Source of the DNA: Ciceribacter lividus
GTDB lineage: Bacteria > Pseudomonadota > Alphaproteobacteria > Rhizobiales > Rhizobiaceae
Length of the DNA: 64,000 bases
Direction: 5' to 3'
Assembly: GCF_003337715.1 (NCBI RefSeq)
Contig: NZ_QPIX01000012.1
Location: 62,001-126,000 of the forward strand
The position numbers and the translations under genes are program-made. Shown in pieces: positions 8,681 to 16,475 of this stretch. The notes beneath the pieces were generated by a model that did not search any database, was not told the origin of the DNA, and was given only the letters and a program-made list of their open reading frames with translations. Positions within the stretch are counted from its first letter, which is position 1; the number at the start of each line of letters is the position of its first letter.

Positions 8681-9079
8681 TCAGTCGTCGTACTTCAAGT
8701 AGGCAAATCGCTGATCCGTCCGCGGGGTACCTTCCAGGGCTCCGCCTTCCTTGCCGGGCTGCCACTGAACAACCTCTTCGATCTTGCGGGCAAGTTCGAA
8801 GTCCTTGTCGGTGATCCCCTTGGCCAAATGCGTCATCAGCTTGACCTCGACCCAGGCATAGGATGCCTTGAGATCGGGATGATGCCAGGCGGCTTCGGCC
8901 AGATGGCCGACCGTGTTGATGACCATCAGCGTCGATTTCCAGCTGTGGGTCTTGTACTTGCGGCGCAGCCAGCCGTCCTCGTAACGCCAGTGCGGCAGTT
9001 CACGCTTCAGCCTTTCGAGGATCTCGGCTTCGGAATAGACACGGTCCGCCTTGCCGGCGGCATCGGTGCGGTCGTTCAT
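8681..9079 (-). CDS. Pterin-4a-carbinolamine dehydratase family protein
   Basis: A 132-residue protein with the DCoH/PhhB signature HHPDLKASYAWVEVKLMTH, including the conserved His pair, followed by GITDKDFELARKIEE. The classical family dehydrates 4a-hydroxy-tetrahydropterin. In methylotrophic clusters a homolog sits among H4MPT genes and probably acts on a methanopterin-type pterin, which is inference. The ATG at 9077-9079 is chosen because AGGGAGG lies 8 bases upstream; two nearer in-frame starts are too close to it. It is longer than typical PCD, with an extra C-terminal tail ending in LKYDD. Confidence 0.82.
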   Translation of the reverse strand: MNDRTDAAGKADRVYSEAEILERLKRELPHWRYEDGWLRRKYKTHSWKSTLMVINTVGHLAEAAWHHPDLKASYAWVEVKLMTHLAKGITDKDFELARKIEEVVQWQPGKEGGALEGTPRTDQRFAYLKYDD

Positions 9080-9156
9080 CGACATGACCTCCCTCATTCT
9101 TCGATCACGCCGCTTGCGCTGCGATCAAAAGACGATATCATATTCTCGGGCCCGAT

Positions 9157-9174
9157 ATTCTAGATTGTTAGAAT
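9157..9174. promoter_or_regulatory. Inverted repeat between pterin dehydratase gene and mptG
   Basis: ATTCTA (9157-9162) and TAGAAT (9169-9174) form perfect 6-base arms with a 6-base spacer. The site shares TCTAGATT with the palindrome in front of fhcB. It lies 8 bases before the mptG start, within the 103-base divergent gap, so it could repress or control both directions. Confidence 0.4.
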
Positions 9175-9182
9175 TGCATCAA

Positions 9183-10169
9183 ATGTCGGACTCCGTCACT
9201 ATTCAGGTCCCTGCGCGCTTGCACCTCGGTTTCCTCGACATTCCGGGAAAGACGAGTGGGCGTTTCGGCAGCATAGGCCTTCCCCTCGAGACCATTTCCA
9301 CCGTCCTGACGGTCGCCAGAGCACGCGAGACGAGTGTCGAAGGCGGAGAACAAGCACGCATTCGCGCGCATATAGCCAAGCTTAGCGCCCATCTCGGTAT
9401 TGACGGTCACCACAAGGTGATCGTGCACCGTACGATCCCGAGTCACTCCGGACTCGGATCGGGAACACAGCTCGCGCTTGCGGTCTCCGCAGCATTGCGG
9501 ACGCTACACGAACTCCCGTTCGCCATTCGCGACGACGCCGTCTTTCTCGGCCGCGGCACGCGCTCCGGCATCGGCATCGCCGCATTCGATCGGGGTGGAC
9601 TGATCATCGACGCCGGCAAGGGGCAGGACGACCAGGCGCCCACCGTGATCTCGCGAATTCCCTTTCCCGAGAACTGGCGCGTCATTCTCGTGTTCGACCA
9701 TCACCATCAGGGGATCCACGGAGAAGCCGAGATCGCCGCCTTCAGCGCTCTTCCCCCGTTTGCCGAGACAAGCTCCTCGACCATCTGCCGCACGACGCTG
9801 ATGGCACTGATGCCTTCCCTGATCGAAGGCGATCTTGCCGCCTTCGGCAAGGCCGTGGAGACTATCCAGGCGGAAATCGGACGCTACTTTGCTCCCGCGC
9901 AGGGAGGGCTGTTCACCAGCAAGGCGGTCGAAACTGCCGTCCGCAAGCTTGCGGTTCACGGCGCGGTCGGCATCGGACAGAGTTCGTGGGGTCCGACCGG
10001 TTTTGCCTTTACCGAGTCGCAGGAGGCAGCCGAACAGATCGTCGATGACGCCGGCATCGATGAGCCGGGTCTCAGTACCCGCATCGTGCCTGCACGAAAC
10101 CTCGGCGCAAAAATCACCCAGACGGTGATGCCGCCGCAGTTCGGTCTGAGACAAGGGCGCATTCACTGA
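9183..10169 (+). CDS. mptG: Beta-ribofuranosylaminobenzene 5'-phosphate synthase
   Basis: A 328-residue GHMP-kinase-fold enzyme that condenses p-aminobenzoate (4-hydroxybenzoate in some archaea) with PRPP, the first committed step of methanopterin biosynthesis. The N-terminus PARLHLGFLDI and the GHMP phosphate-binding loop PSHSGLGSGTQLALA (about residues 86-100) are diagnostic, as are GTRSGIGIAAFDRGGLI and GQSSWGPTGFAF near the C-terminus. The ATG at 9183 gives the normal family N-terminus. It heads a plus-strand run with mtdB, two ATP-grasp genes and mch. Confidence 0.93.
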   Translation: MSDSVTIQVPARLHLGFLDIPGKTSGRFGSIGLPLETISTVLTVARARETSVEGGEQARIRAHIAKLSAHLGIDGHHKVIVHRTIPSHSGLGSGTQLALAVSAALRTLHELPFAIRDDAVFLGRGTRSGIGIAAFDRGGLIIDAGKGQDDQAPTVISRIPFPENWRVILVFDHHHQGIHGEAEIAAFSALPPFAETSSSTICRTTLMALMPSLIEGDLAAFGKAVETIQAEIGRYFAPAQGGLFTSKAVETAVRKLAVHGAVGIGQSSWGPTGFAFTESQEAAEQIVDDAGIDEPGLSTRIVPARNLGAKITQTVMPPQFGLRQGRIH

Positions 10170-10184
10170 GGAGGAACAAGAACC

Positions 10185-11078
10185 TTGAGCCGCAAGACCA
10201 TTCTCCACATGCTCACGCCGCTGAAGCAGATGAGCCCCTTCGACGTGAACATGGCACTCGACGCCGGATATGACCACGTCATCCCGTACACCGACGTAAC
10301 GCTCGCAGATGTGGGCAATCTCGTGCAGGATGCGATCTTCTCGCGGCCTCCGGATGCGGGCGTGGCGACGGGGATATTCCTTGCAGGCAAGGACGCGGCG
10401 CTGGCGCTCGACATGCTCGATGCAGCGAAGAGGGCCATGGTCCCGCCTTTCGAGGTTTCGGTGTTCGCCGATCCTGCCGGGTCCTTCACGACAGCGGCCG
10501 CGATGGTGGCAAAGGTCGAGAAGGCGCTGGCGAAACACCACAGCCGCGACCTGAACGGAGCAAAGGTGGCGATCTTCGGTGCGACCGGCGTCGTCGGCTA
10601 CTGCACCGCGGTCATCGCGGCCAGGGAAGGCGCCGCGGTCACCATCGCTGGCCATGACGGCGTCGAACGCGTCCGGCACATCGCCCATTCGGTCAAGGAT
10701 CGCTTCGGCGTCAATGTCGAAGCGGTTGACGGATCGACAGAGGACGACAAGAGGGCGATACTCACCGAGGCGGAAATCGTGTTGACGGCAGCGAAGGCGG
10801 GCGTACAGGTGATATCGTCGGAGCAGCTGCAGTCATCCGAAAAACTCCTCGTCGCCGCGGACGTCAACGCCGTTCCGCCCGCGGGCATCGAGGGCCTCAA
10901 GGTCAATGCCAACGGAGAAGCCCTCCACGGACAAGCAGTCGGTATCGGGCCACTGTCGATCGGCAACGTCAAGTACAAGACCCAGGCGGGTCTCTTCGCA
11001 CGGATGATCTCCGCCGAAAAACCCGTCGTCTTTGATTTTCAGGATGCATTCACCCTTGCCCGCAGCCTCGCCAAATAG
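10185..11078 (+). CDS. mtdB: NAD(P)-dependent methylene-H4MPT dehydrogenase
   Basis: A 297-residue enzyme oxidising methylene-H4MPT to methenyl-H4MPT. The opening ILHMLTPLKQMSPFDVNMA is typical of MtdB/MtdA, and the Rossmann loop VAIFGATGVVGYCTAVIAA supplies the GxxGxxG nucleotide site. Placement between mptG and mch with H4MPT genes favours MtdB over MtdA. The start is TTG at 10185, chosen because the strong ribosome site GAGGAGGAAC lies just upstream and the family N-terminus begins there. Confidence 0.92.
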   Translation: MSRKTILHMLTPLKQMSPFDVNMALDAGYDHVIPYTDVTLADVGNLVQDAIFSRPPDAGVATGIFLAGKDAALALDMLDAAKRAMVPPFEVSVFADPAGSFTTAAAMVAKVEKALAKHHSRDLNGAKVAIFGATGVVGYCTAVIAAREGAAVTIAGHDGVERVRHIAHSVKDRFGVNVEAVDGSTEDDKRAILTEAEIVLTAAKAGVQVISSEQLQSSEKLLVAADVNAVPPAGIEGLKVNANGEALHGQAVGIGPLSIGNVKYKTQAGLFARMISAEKPVVFDFQDAFTLARSLAK

Positions 11079-11082
11079 CCCC

Positions 11083-12186
11083 ATGATCCTGGTGGTGGCG
11101 ATTTCCGGGCGGTCGCTCGCAGCAGCAGCACGCCGCGCAGGATACCGCCCACTAGTCGCCGATCTCTTCAACGACACCGATACCTGCCGGCTCGCGGAAC
11201 GGGCGACGATCCTGCCGGGCAGCCTCAACGACGGGATCGACGGCCGGGAGATCCTCCCGAGCCTCCGGAAACTTGTCGGACAGGACAGGCCGGAGGCACT
11301 CGTCTATGGCTCTGGCTTCGAACGCAGGCCGGAGATCATCGACATGCTAGCCGAGACTTTCCCAATTGCCGGCAACAGCGCCGATGCGATCCGGCGCGTG
11401 AAGGATCCCTTGTCACTTGCGTCGTTTTGCGCCGAGATCGGCATCCCCCATCCGGAGATACGCTTCGAGCCCCCGAAAGATCGAAGGGGCTGGTTGACGA
11501 AGGTCCCCGGCGGCGCCGGCGGCTCTCATGTGCGACCGGCCACGTCTTTCGGCCCCTCTCCGACGGGCAGTTATTTCCAGCGACACGTTCCGGGGGTGGG
11601 TCTCTCCGCCCTTTTCCTCGCCGAACGAGGTTGCGCACGCCTTGTCGGCTATAGCCGCCAGTGGCCCTCGCCTTCTGCCGCCAGCCCGTTCCGCTATGGC
11701 GGAGCCGTTCGCCTGCCGCGTTTTCCGCGCGAAAAGGGGGGGAAGATCAGCCGCTGGCTGAACGATCTCGTCGCCCGGACGGGGCTGGTCGGCCTCTGCA
11801 GTGCGGACTTTATCGATGGACCGGAAGGAACGTTTCTTCTGGAGATCAACCCACGTCCGGGTGCGACGCTCGACATTTTTGACGGAGAAGACACCTCGCT
11901 GCTGACCCAGCATCTTCGCTCCGTTCGCGGTGAGAGCATCGAGGTCCCGGTCTTTCGAGGCGCGGTGGCGTCGGCGATCGCCTATGCCTCGCGGCCGATC
12001 CCCCGCTTTCCGGAACTGCAGTGGCCACCCCTGACGGCGGACCACCAACGTCCGGGATCGGAACTCGACGCCGGCGATCCGGTCTGTACGGTGCTCGCGC
12101 AAGCCCGCTCCGCCGCCGCCGCAGAACGAGCGGTCAAGGCCAGAATAAGCGAACTATCACCCCATTGGGAGGAGTATGCAGGATGA
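11083..12186 (+). CDS. ATP-grasp protein of the H4MPT/methanofuran cluster
   Basis: A 367-residue ATP-grasp family protein. A pre-ATP-grasp domain (ILVVAISGRSLAAAARRAGY) is followed by the nucleotide-binding core: WLTKVPGGAGGSHVR and, near residue 260, GTFLLEINPRPGATLDIF with the metal-binding Glu and Asn. Such enzymes ligate a carboxylate to an amine or thiol. In this context it may add Glu during methanofuran or H4MPT side-chain assembly, which is inference. The ATG at 11083 is chosen; an ATG at 11044 inside mtdB is also possible. The stop overlaps the mch start as ATGA. Confidence 0.8.
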   Translation: MILVVAISGRSLAAAARRAGYRPLVADLFNDTDTCRLAERATILPGSLNDGIDGREILPSLRKLVGQDRPEALVYGSGFERRPEIIDMLAETFPIAGNSADAIRRVKDPLSLASFCAEIGIPHPEIRFEPPKDRRGWLTKVPGGAGGSHVRPATSFGPSPTGSYFQRHVPGVGLSALFLAERGCARLVGYSRQWPSPSAASPFRYGGAVRLPRFPREKGGKISRWLNDLVARTGLVGLCSADFIDGPEGTFLLEINPRPGATLDIFDGEDTSLLTQHLRSVRGESIEVPVFRGAVASAIAYASRPIPRFPELQWPPLTADHQRPGSELDAGDPVCTVLAQARSAAAAERAVKARISELSPHWEEYAG

Positions 12187-13142
12187 AGGACGGAGAAGCC
12201 TTCCTGAACAGAAGCGCACAAAAGGTCGTCGACGGCATGATCGCGGAGGCCGGACGGCTCGGCATCGGCCACAGCCGCGGCAGCCTCGGCGAACACCTGA
12301 TCGACGCGGGCGCACACAGCCCCGGCTCCCTCGAGGCCGGGCTTCGCATGGTAGAAATCTGCATGGGCGGGCTCGGCATCGCATCGGTAAGTCTTGACCG
12401 ACATTCTTCGCGCTGGCCGCTTTCGATCGAGGTCCGCTCGTCCCAGCCGGTCCTTGCCTGCCTCGGCAGCCAGTACGCCGGATGGCAGCTTACCCATGAG
12501 AAATACTTCGCCATGGGATCGGGACCGGTGCGGGCGCTCGCCCGCGTCGAGCCGCTCTTCGAGGAAATCCGTTACAGGGAACCGCGAGCCGAAAGCTCTG
12601 TCGTCGTTCTCGAGACCGCAACCCCGCCGCCCGCCGCCATTGTCGAGAAAGTGGCCAAGGCCGCCGGGCTCGCGCCGGACCGGCTCACCTTCGTCTATGC
12701 GCCGACGCAGAGCATCGCCGGCTGCGTCCAGATCGTCGGCCGCGTGCTGGAAGTGGCGCTGCACAAGGCGCACGACCTGAAGTTCCCGCTGGATGCGATC
12801 GTCGACGGCATCGGAAAGGCGCCTATCCCGGCACCGCATCCCGACTTCCTGAAGGCAATGGGACGCACGAACGACGCGATCATCTATGGTGGCCTCGTCC
12901 AGCTGTTCGTCCGGGGTTCCGCGGCGGCTGCCCGGAATCTTGCCGAAAACCTCACAAGCGATGGGTCGCGCGACTACGGCCAGCCCTTCTCGGAGATCTT
13001 TCGCAAGTTCAATGGTGACTTCTACGCCATAGACCCGCACCTCTTCAGCCCGGCCGAGGTGATCGTCACCGCGATCGAGGCCGGTGAGACCTTCCGCGCC
13101 GGAAAGACGAACATCGACATGCTGGAGCAGTCCCTTGGCTGA
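12183..13142 (+). CDS. mch: Methenyl-H4MPT cyclohydrolase
   Basis: A 319-residue Mch that hydrolyses methenyl-H4MPT to formyl-H4MPT, the step between MtdB and Fhc. Family stretches are GHSRGSLGEHLIDAGA near residue 30, GGLGIASVSLD, HEKYFAMGSGPVRALAR and FVYAPTQSIAGCVQIVGR, with KFPLDAIVDGIGKAPIPAPHPDF further on. Length is standard. Its ATG overlaps the previous stop by four bases, so it is translationally coupled to the ATP-grasp gene. Confidence 0.96.
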   Translation: MKDGEAFLNRSAQKVVDGMIAEAGRLGIGHSRGSLGEHLIDAGAHSPGSLEAGLRMVEICMGGLGIASVSLDRHSSRWPLSIEVRSSQPVLACLGSQYAGWQLTHEKYFAMGSGPVRALARVEPLFEEIRYREPRAESSVVVLETATPPPAAIVEKVAKAAGLAPDRLTFVYAPTQSIAGCVQIVGRVLEVALHKAHDLKFPLDAIVDGIGKAPIPAPHPDFLKAMGRTNDAIIYGGLVQLFVRGSAAAARNLAENLTSDGSRDYGQPFSEIFRKFNGDFYAIDPHLFSPAEVIVTAIEAGETFRAGKTNIDMLEQSLG

Positions 13143-14073
13143 AATGACACCGCCCGTTCTGCGGGACAAGATCGTGATCACCTCGGATCGTACCGACAGT
13201 CAGGTACGACAATTGAGCGCCGCTTTCGCACGGCTTGGCATGGACGCCGTCTTCCTGCGGCTCGCCGACATTGCCTTCGATTCCCGCCATGTGTCCGGCA
13301 TCGCCATTCCGGGATTCGATGGGGCGCTGCCGGCGGCGGTCGTCGTCCGTTCGATTTCCTCGGGCAGTTTCGAGGCCGTGACCCGGCGACTCGGAATCCT
13401 GCATGCGCTCGGCCATCTCGGCATACCGGTCTGGAACTCGGCAAAAGCGATCGAGCGTTGCGTCGACAAATCGACGACGACGTTTCTGATGGCCCGCGCC
13501 GGCCTTCCGGTGCCGGAAACCTTCGCCGTCGAGTCGATCGCCAATGCCCGCGCCATCGCCGAGCGCGAACTGCCGAAGGGCCCGCTGGTCTTGAAACCCC
13601 TCTTTGGCTCGCAGGGTCGCGGCGTGCGGCTGATCGAAACGGTCGAACAGTTGCCGGACGGGCTCGAGGTCGACGACGTCTACTATCTGCAACGATACGT
13701 CGCCAGACCCGGAACGACCTTTTGCGACTACCGGGTGTTCACCTGCAACGGCGCCGTCCTCGGCATGATCGCGCGCCGCGCCGACGGCTGGGTGACAAAC
13801 ATAGCAAGGGGCGCACGGGCGGAGCCTGTGACAGGACCGCTTCGCCCGGCGCTGGAGACGCTCGCGCTTTCCGCCGCCGCGGCAATCGGAACAGACTTTT
13901 CCGGGATCGACATCATTCCTGCGGCCGACGGCCGGCTCCAGCTTCTCGAGGTCAACAGCATGCCGGCATGGACGGGCTTGCAGTCGGTGATCCCGGTCAA
14001 GGTCGCGGACAGCATCGCGGAAGCACTGGTGTCCCAGATCGCCCCCGCGGAAGGAGAGAGGCCCGCCGCCTGA
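13135..14073 (+). CDS. RimK-like ATP-grasp ligase, possible H4MPT glutamate ligase
   Basis: A protein of about 312 residues of the RimK/MptN type ATP-grasp group. The core reads VLKPLFGSQGRGVRLIE, DYRVFTCNGAVLGMIAR and, near the C-terminus, DFSGIDIIPAADGRLQLLEVNSMPAWTGL with the metal ligands. Archaeal MptN of this group adds Glu to the pterin cofactor, so a similar role is plausible here. The TTG at 13135 has GGAG seven bases upstream and overlaps the mch end; the ATG at 13144 is the alternative start but lacks a ribosome site. Confidence 0.8.
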   Translation: MAEMTPPVLRDKIVITSDRTDSQVRQLSAAFARLGMDAVFLRLADIAFDSRHVSGIAIPGFDGALPAAVVVRSISSGSFEAVTRRLGILHALGHLGIPVWNSAKAIERCVDKSTTTFLMARAGLPVPETFAVESIANARAIAERELPKGPLVLKPLFGSQGRGVRLIETVEQLPDGLEVDDVYYLQRYVARPGTTFCDYRVFTCNGAVLGMIARRADGWVTNIARGARAEPVTGPLRPALETLALSAAAAIGTDFSGIDIIPAADGRLQLLEVNSMPAWTGLQSVIPVKVADSIAEALVSQIAPAEGERPAA

Positions 14074-14930
14074 TGCCGCAGCCCGCCGAAATCGACGCGG
14101 CCTACCGCCACGCCTGCAGGATGGAGATCGAGGCGCTGAAGCCCGGAAACGTGCATCGCTTCGCCGACGGACACCGCATGTCTGCGCAACAGTTTCTGGA
14201 CAGCGCCGAGGTATCCGCGGGCGCTGTCTGCCATCCCGGATGGCCGGTCGGTCGCCGAGTTCTCGACGCCATCCGGATGACGCGGGAAGCCGTCGGCACC
14301 AACACCAATCTCGGGATTGTGCTGCTGTGTGCGCCCCTCGCCACGGCCGCCGAGGCCGGGGGAAACGACCTGCAAGGGGAGCTTGCAGCAGTCCTCGGCG
14401 CAATGGACGACCGTGACGCCGAAGACGTCTTCAGCGCGATCACACTCGCCGCGCCGGGCGGGCTCGGCGAGGCTGCAAACGACGTCGCGGAACCACCCAG
14501 AGTCCCGCTGCTCGTCGCCATGCGGGAAGCGGCCGAACGAGACATGATCGCCAGACAGTATGTCAGCGACTTCGCCGACATCTTTTCGGGCGGGCTTGCC
14601 GCCTACCGCACAGCCGAGGCGGTTGGAGAAACGGGCATGTGGCCCACCGTTTTCACCTATCTCCACTTTCTCTCGCGATTTCCGGACAGCCACGTGGCGC
14701 GCAAGCACGGTGTCGAGAGAGCTGAGGAAATTCGTCTGGAGGCGGCTTCGGTCGCAGGCCAGTTGGGCGAGATCGCCGCCGAACCGGAACGCCTGCGGCT
14801 GCTTGTCGATTTCGACCGACGGCTGAAAGCTGAGAACATCAACCCCGGAACGTCGGCAGACCTGACGGTCGCGACAGTTTTCGCCGAGCGGCTCAACTTC
14901 GTCTTGCATAATTCGCAGGTAAGTGCTTGA
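14073..14930 (+). CDS. CitG/MdcB-type triphosphoribosyl-dephospho-CoA synthase family protein
   Basis: A 285-residue protein of the CitG family: EIEALKPGNVHRFADG near residue 20, GTNTNLGIVLLCAPL near 80, and KAENINPGTSADLTVATVF near the end. CitG proteins attach a ribosyl-triphosphate to dephospho-CoA. A divergent member is regularly found between mch and fae in methylotrophs, where no citrate lyase exists, so its substrate is probably a methanopterin or methanofuran precursor (inference). The start ATG shares one base with the previous stop (TGATG). Confidence 0.82.
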   Translation: MPQPAEIDAAYRHACRMEIEALKPGNVHRFADGHRMSAQQFLDSAEVSAGAVCHPGWPVGRRVLDAIRMTREAVGTNTNLGIVLLCAPLATAAEAGGNDLQGELAAVLGAMDDRDAEDVFSAITLAAPGGLGEAANDVAEPPRVPLLVAMREAAERDMIARQYVSDFADIFSGGLAAYRTAEAVGETGMWPTVFTYLHFLSRFPDSHVARKHGVERAEEIRLEAASVAGQLGEIAAEPERLRLLVDFDRRLKAENINPGTSADLTVATVFAERLNFVLHNSQVSA

Positions 14931-15084
14931 ATTTCTCCGGCGGAAGATTGGGCTTCTGCTGCTATCTGGCCAACCGACCCGAGTACAAAGGGTGCTGTGA
15001 ACAAGGATAGCTGTCCATCGAGCGTCGTGTCTCGAAGGTACGGCATCTTTGGACAAACCATTTTGGAACGGTACAGGGAGGTAC

Positions 15085-15597
15085 ATGGCCGTGGCAAAAA
15101 TCAATAAAGTTCTGGTTGGCGAATCTCTTGTTGGCGACGGTAACGAAGTCGCTCACATCGACCTTCTCATCGGCCCGCGCGGAAGTGCGGTCGAGTCTGC
15201 ATTCTGCAATGCCCTGACGAACAACAAGGACGGATTTACCTCCCTCCTTGCAGTTATTGCCCCCAATCTGCCTTGCAAGCCCAACACCGTGATGTTCAAC
15301 AAGGTGACCATCAAGGGGGCCAAGCAGGCCGTCCAGATGTTCGGTCCCGCCCAGTATGGCGTCGCCAAGGCGGTACAGGACAGCGTGGCCGACGGCACCA
15401 TTCCTGCAGACGAAGCAGACGACGTCTTCATCTGCGTCGGCGTGTTCATCCACTGGGAAGCCGCCGACGACGCTAAGATTCAGGACTTCAACTACAGGGC
15501 GACCAAGGAAGCCATCCAGCGCGCCGTCGCCGGCAAACCGACGGCCGCCGAGGCAACCGCACAACGGGATCAGGTCAAGCATCCCTTCGGCGCCTAG
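15085..15597 (+). CDS. fae: Formaldehyde-activating enzyme
   Basis: A 170-residue Fae, the exact usual length. It condenses formaldehyde with H4MPT to methylene-H4MPT and is normally among the most abundant proteins in methylotrophs. The conserved [20 protein letters not shown] contains the catalytic His, and [22 protein letters not shown] and [22 protein letters not shown] are typical. The ATG at 15085 follows GGGAGG; earlier in-frame codons at 15049 are not conserved in the family. A 154-base gap before it may carry its own promoter, and a strong hairpin follows. Confidence 0.97.
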   Translation: MAVAKINKVLVGESLVGDGNEVAHIDLLIGPRGSAVESAFCNALTNNKDGFTSLLAVIAPNLPCKPNTVMFNKVTIKGAKQAVQMFGPAQYGVAKAVQDSVADGTIPADEADDVFICVGVFIHWEAADDAKIQDFNYRATKEAIQRAVAGKPTAAEATAQRDQVKHPFGA

Positions 15598-15686
15598 ATA
15601 CGAAGCAACCCCGCACAGAGCACGCCCTCTGTGAATTCGGATGGCCTGTTGCGCCGGTTGGCTAAGATCTTCGGATTCTAAAGCAT

Positions 15687-15712
15687 GGAAAGAGGGAGAA
15701 ATCCCTCTTTCC
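15687..15712. terminator. Perfect hairpin between fae and the HisA-like gene
   Basis: GGAAAGAGGGA (15687-15697) pairs perfectly with TCCCTCTTTCC (15702-15712) around a GAAA tetraloop. It lies between two convergent genes, so it can act in both directions. A smaller hairpin, CACAGAG (15614-15620) with CTCTGTG (15627-15633), sits just after the fae stop. Neither has a long T run. Confidence 0.7.
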
Positions 15713-15718
15713 GGTCAC

Positions 15719-16444
15719 TCAACGGCGCTGCGCAACGGTGTCCGATCCTTCCATCATCCCGGCAATGACCTCACGCGTCAGCGTCCCGTTATGAATCGAC
15801 GTGGCGACCAGGGCGGCGGAAATACCCATCTCCGCAAGCTTCCACAGATCTGTAGCATCGCGCACCCCGCCCGCCGCAACGACCTGCCGGGCGCCCGCCC
15901 GTGCCTTGATCTCCGCCAGGCGGGCAAAGTCAGGGCCGGTCTCGGAACCGACACGAGCGAGAGTCATGACGATGACACGGGAAGGCCAGAGGTCAGAGCG
16001 GGCAAGGACGTCCTCCGGTCCACAAAACGCCTCGCCTCGGAAGTCGAGAGAGAGAATGGCGCCGGGATAGGCCGAAAAGTGGGTGAGGAAAGCCGCGTCG
16101 GTAAGCGATTCCGATCCGACGACCGGCGCCACGCCAGGCAAGGCGTGTGTACGCGCAAGGCTTTCCGAACCCGAAAAACCGGCATCGAGCCAGACTCCCG
16201 GCGTCGGGGTTAGACGGGTGAGACGAAGGGCGGCGGAGCAGTCGCCCGTCTGGCCTCCGATCGCGTCGAGATCCGCGACATAGAAGATGGTAAAGGGGTA
16301 GACACTGCGTAAGCCTTCCGCGACGTCCTCCAGGGCGGGACGGAGGCTCAACGGCGTCTCGAGCGGGCGATACGCCTGCCGTTCGCCGCGGCGGGCATGG
16401 ACGACGAGAGCATCTTTGATGTCGAGAACCGGAATGATAAGCAC
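15719..16444 (-). CDS. HisA-like TIM-barrel protein of the C1 cluster
   Basis: About 241 residues with homology to ProFAR isomerase (HisA): LIIPVLDIKDALVVHARRG at the N-terminus, YVADLDAIGG near residue 75, WLDAGF, and the C-terminal phosphate-binding part RQVVAAGGVRDATDLWKLAEMG. Such HisA relatives occur beside H4MPT genes in methylotrophs and archaea, and the substrate is unknown. A GTG start at 16444 gives the family N-terminus; an ATG at 16477 would add a hydrophobic extension and overlap the divergent mfnF start by two bases. Confidence 0.75.
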   Translation of the reverse strand: MLIIPVLDIKDALVVHARRGERQAYRPLETPLSLRPALEDVAEGLRSVYPFTIFYVADLDAIGGQTGDCSAALRLTRLTPTPGVWLDAGFSGSESLARTHALPGVAPVVGSESLTDAAFLTHFSAYPGAILSLDFRGEAFCGPEDVLARSDLWPSRVIVMTLARVGSETGPDFARLAEIKARAGARQVVAAGGVRDATDLWKLAEMGISAALVATSIHNGTLTREVIAGMMEGSDTVAQRR

Positions 16445-16475
16445 GAGCAGAACCCCAGAGAGGACGAACCAATCC

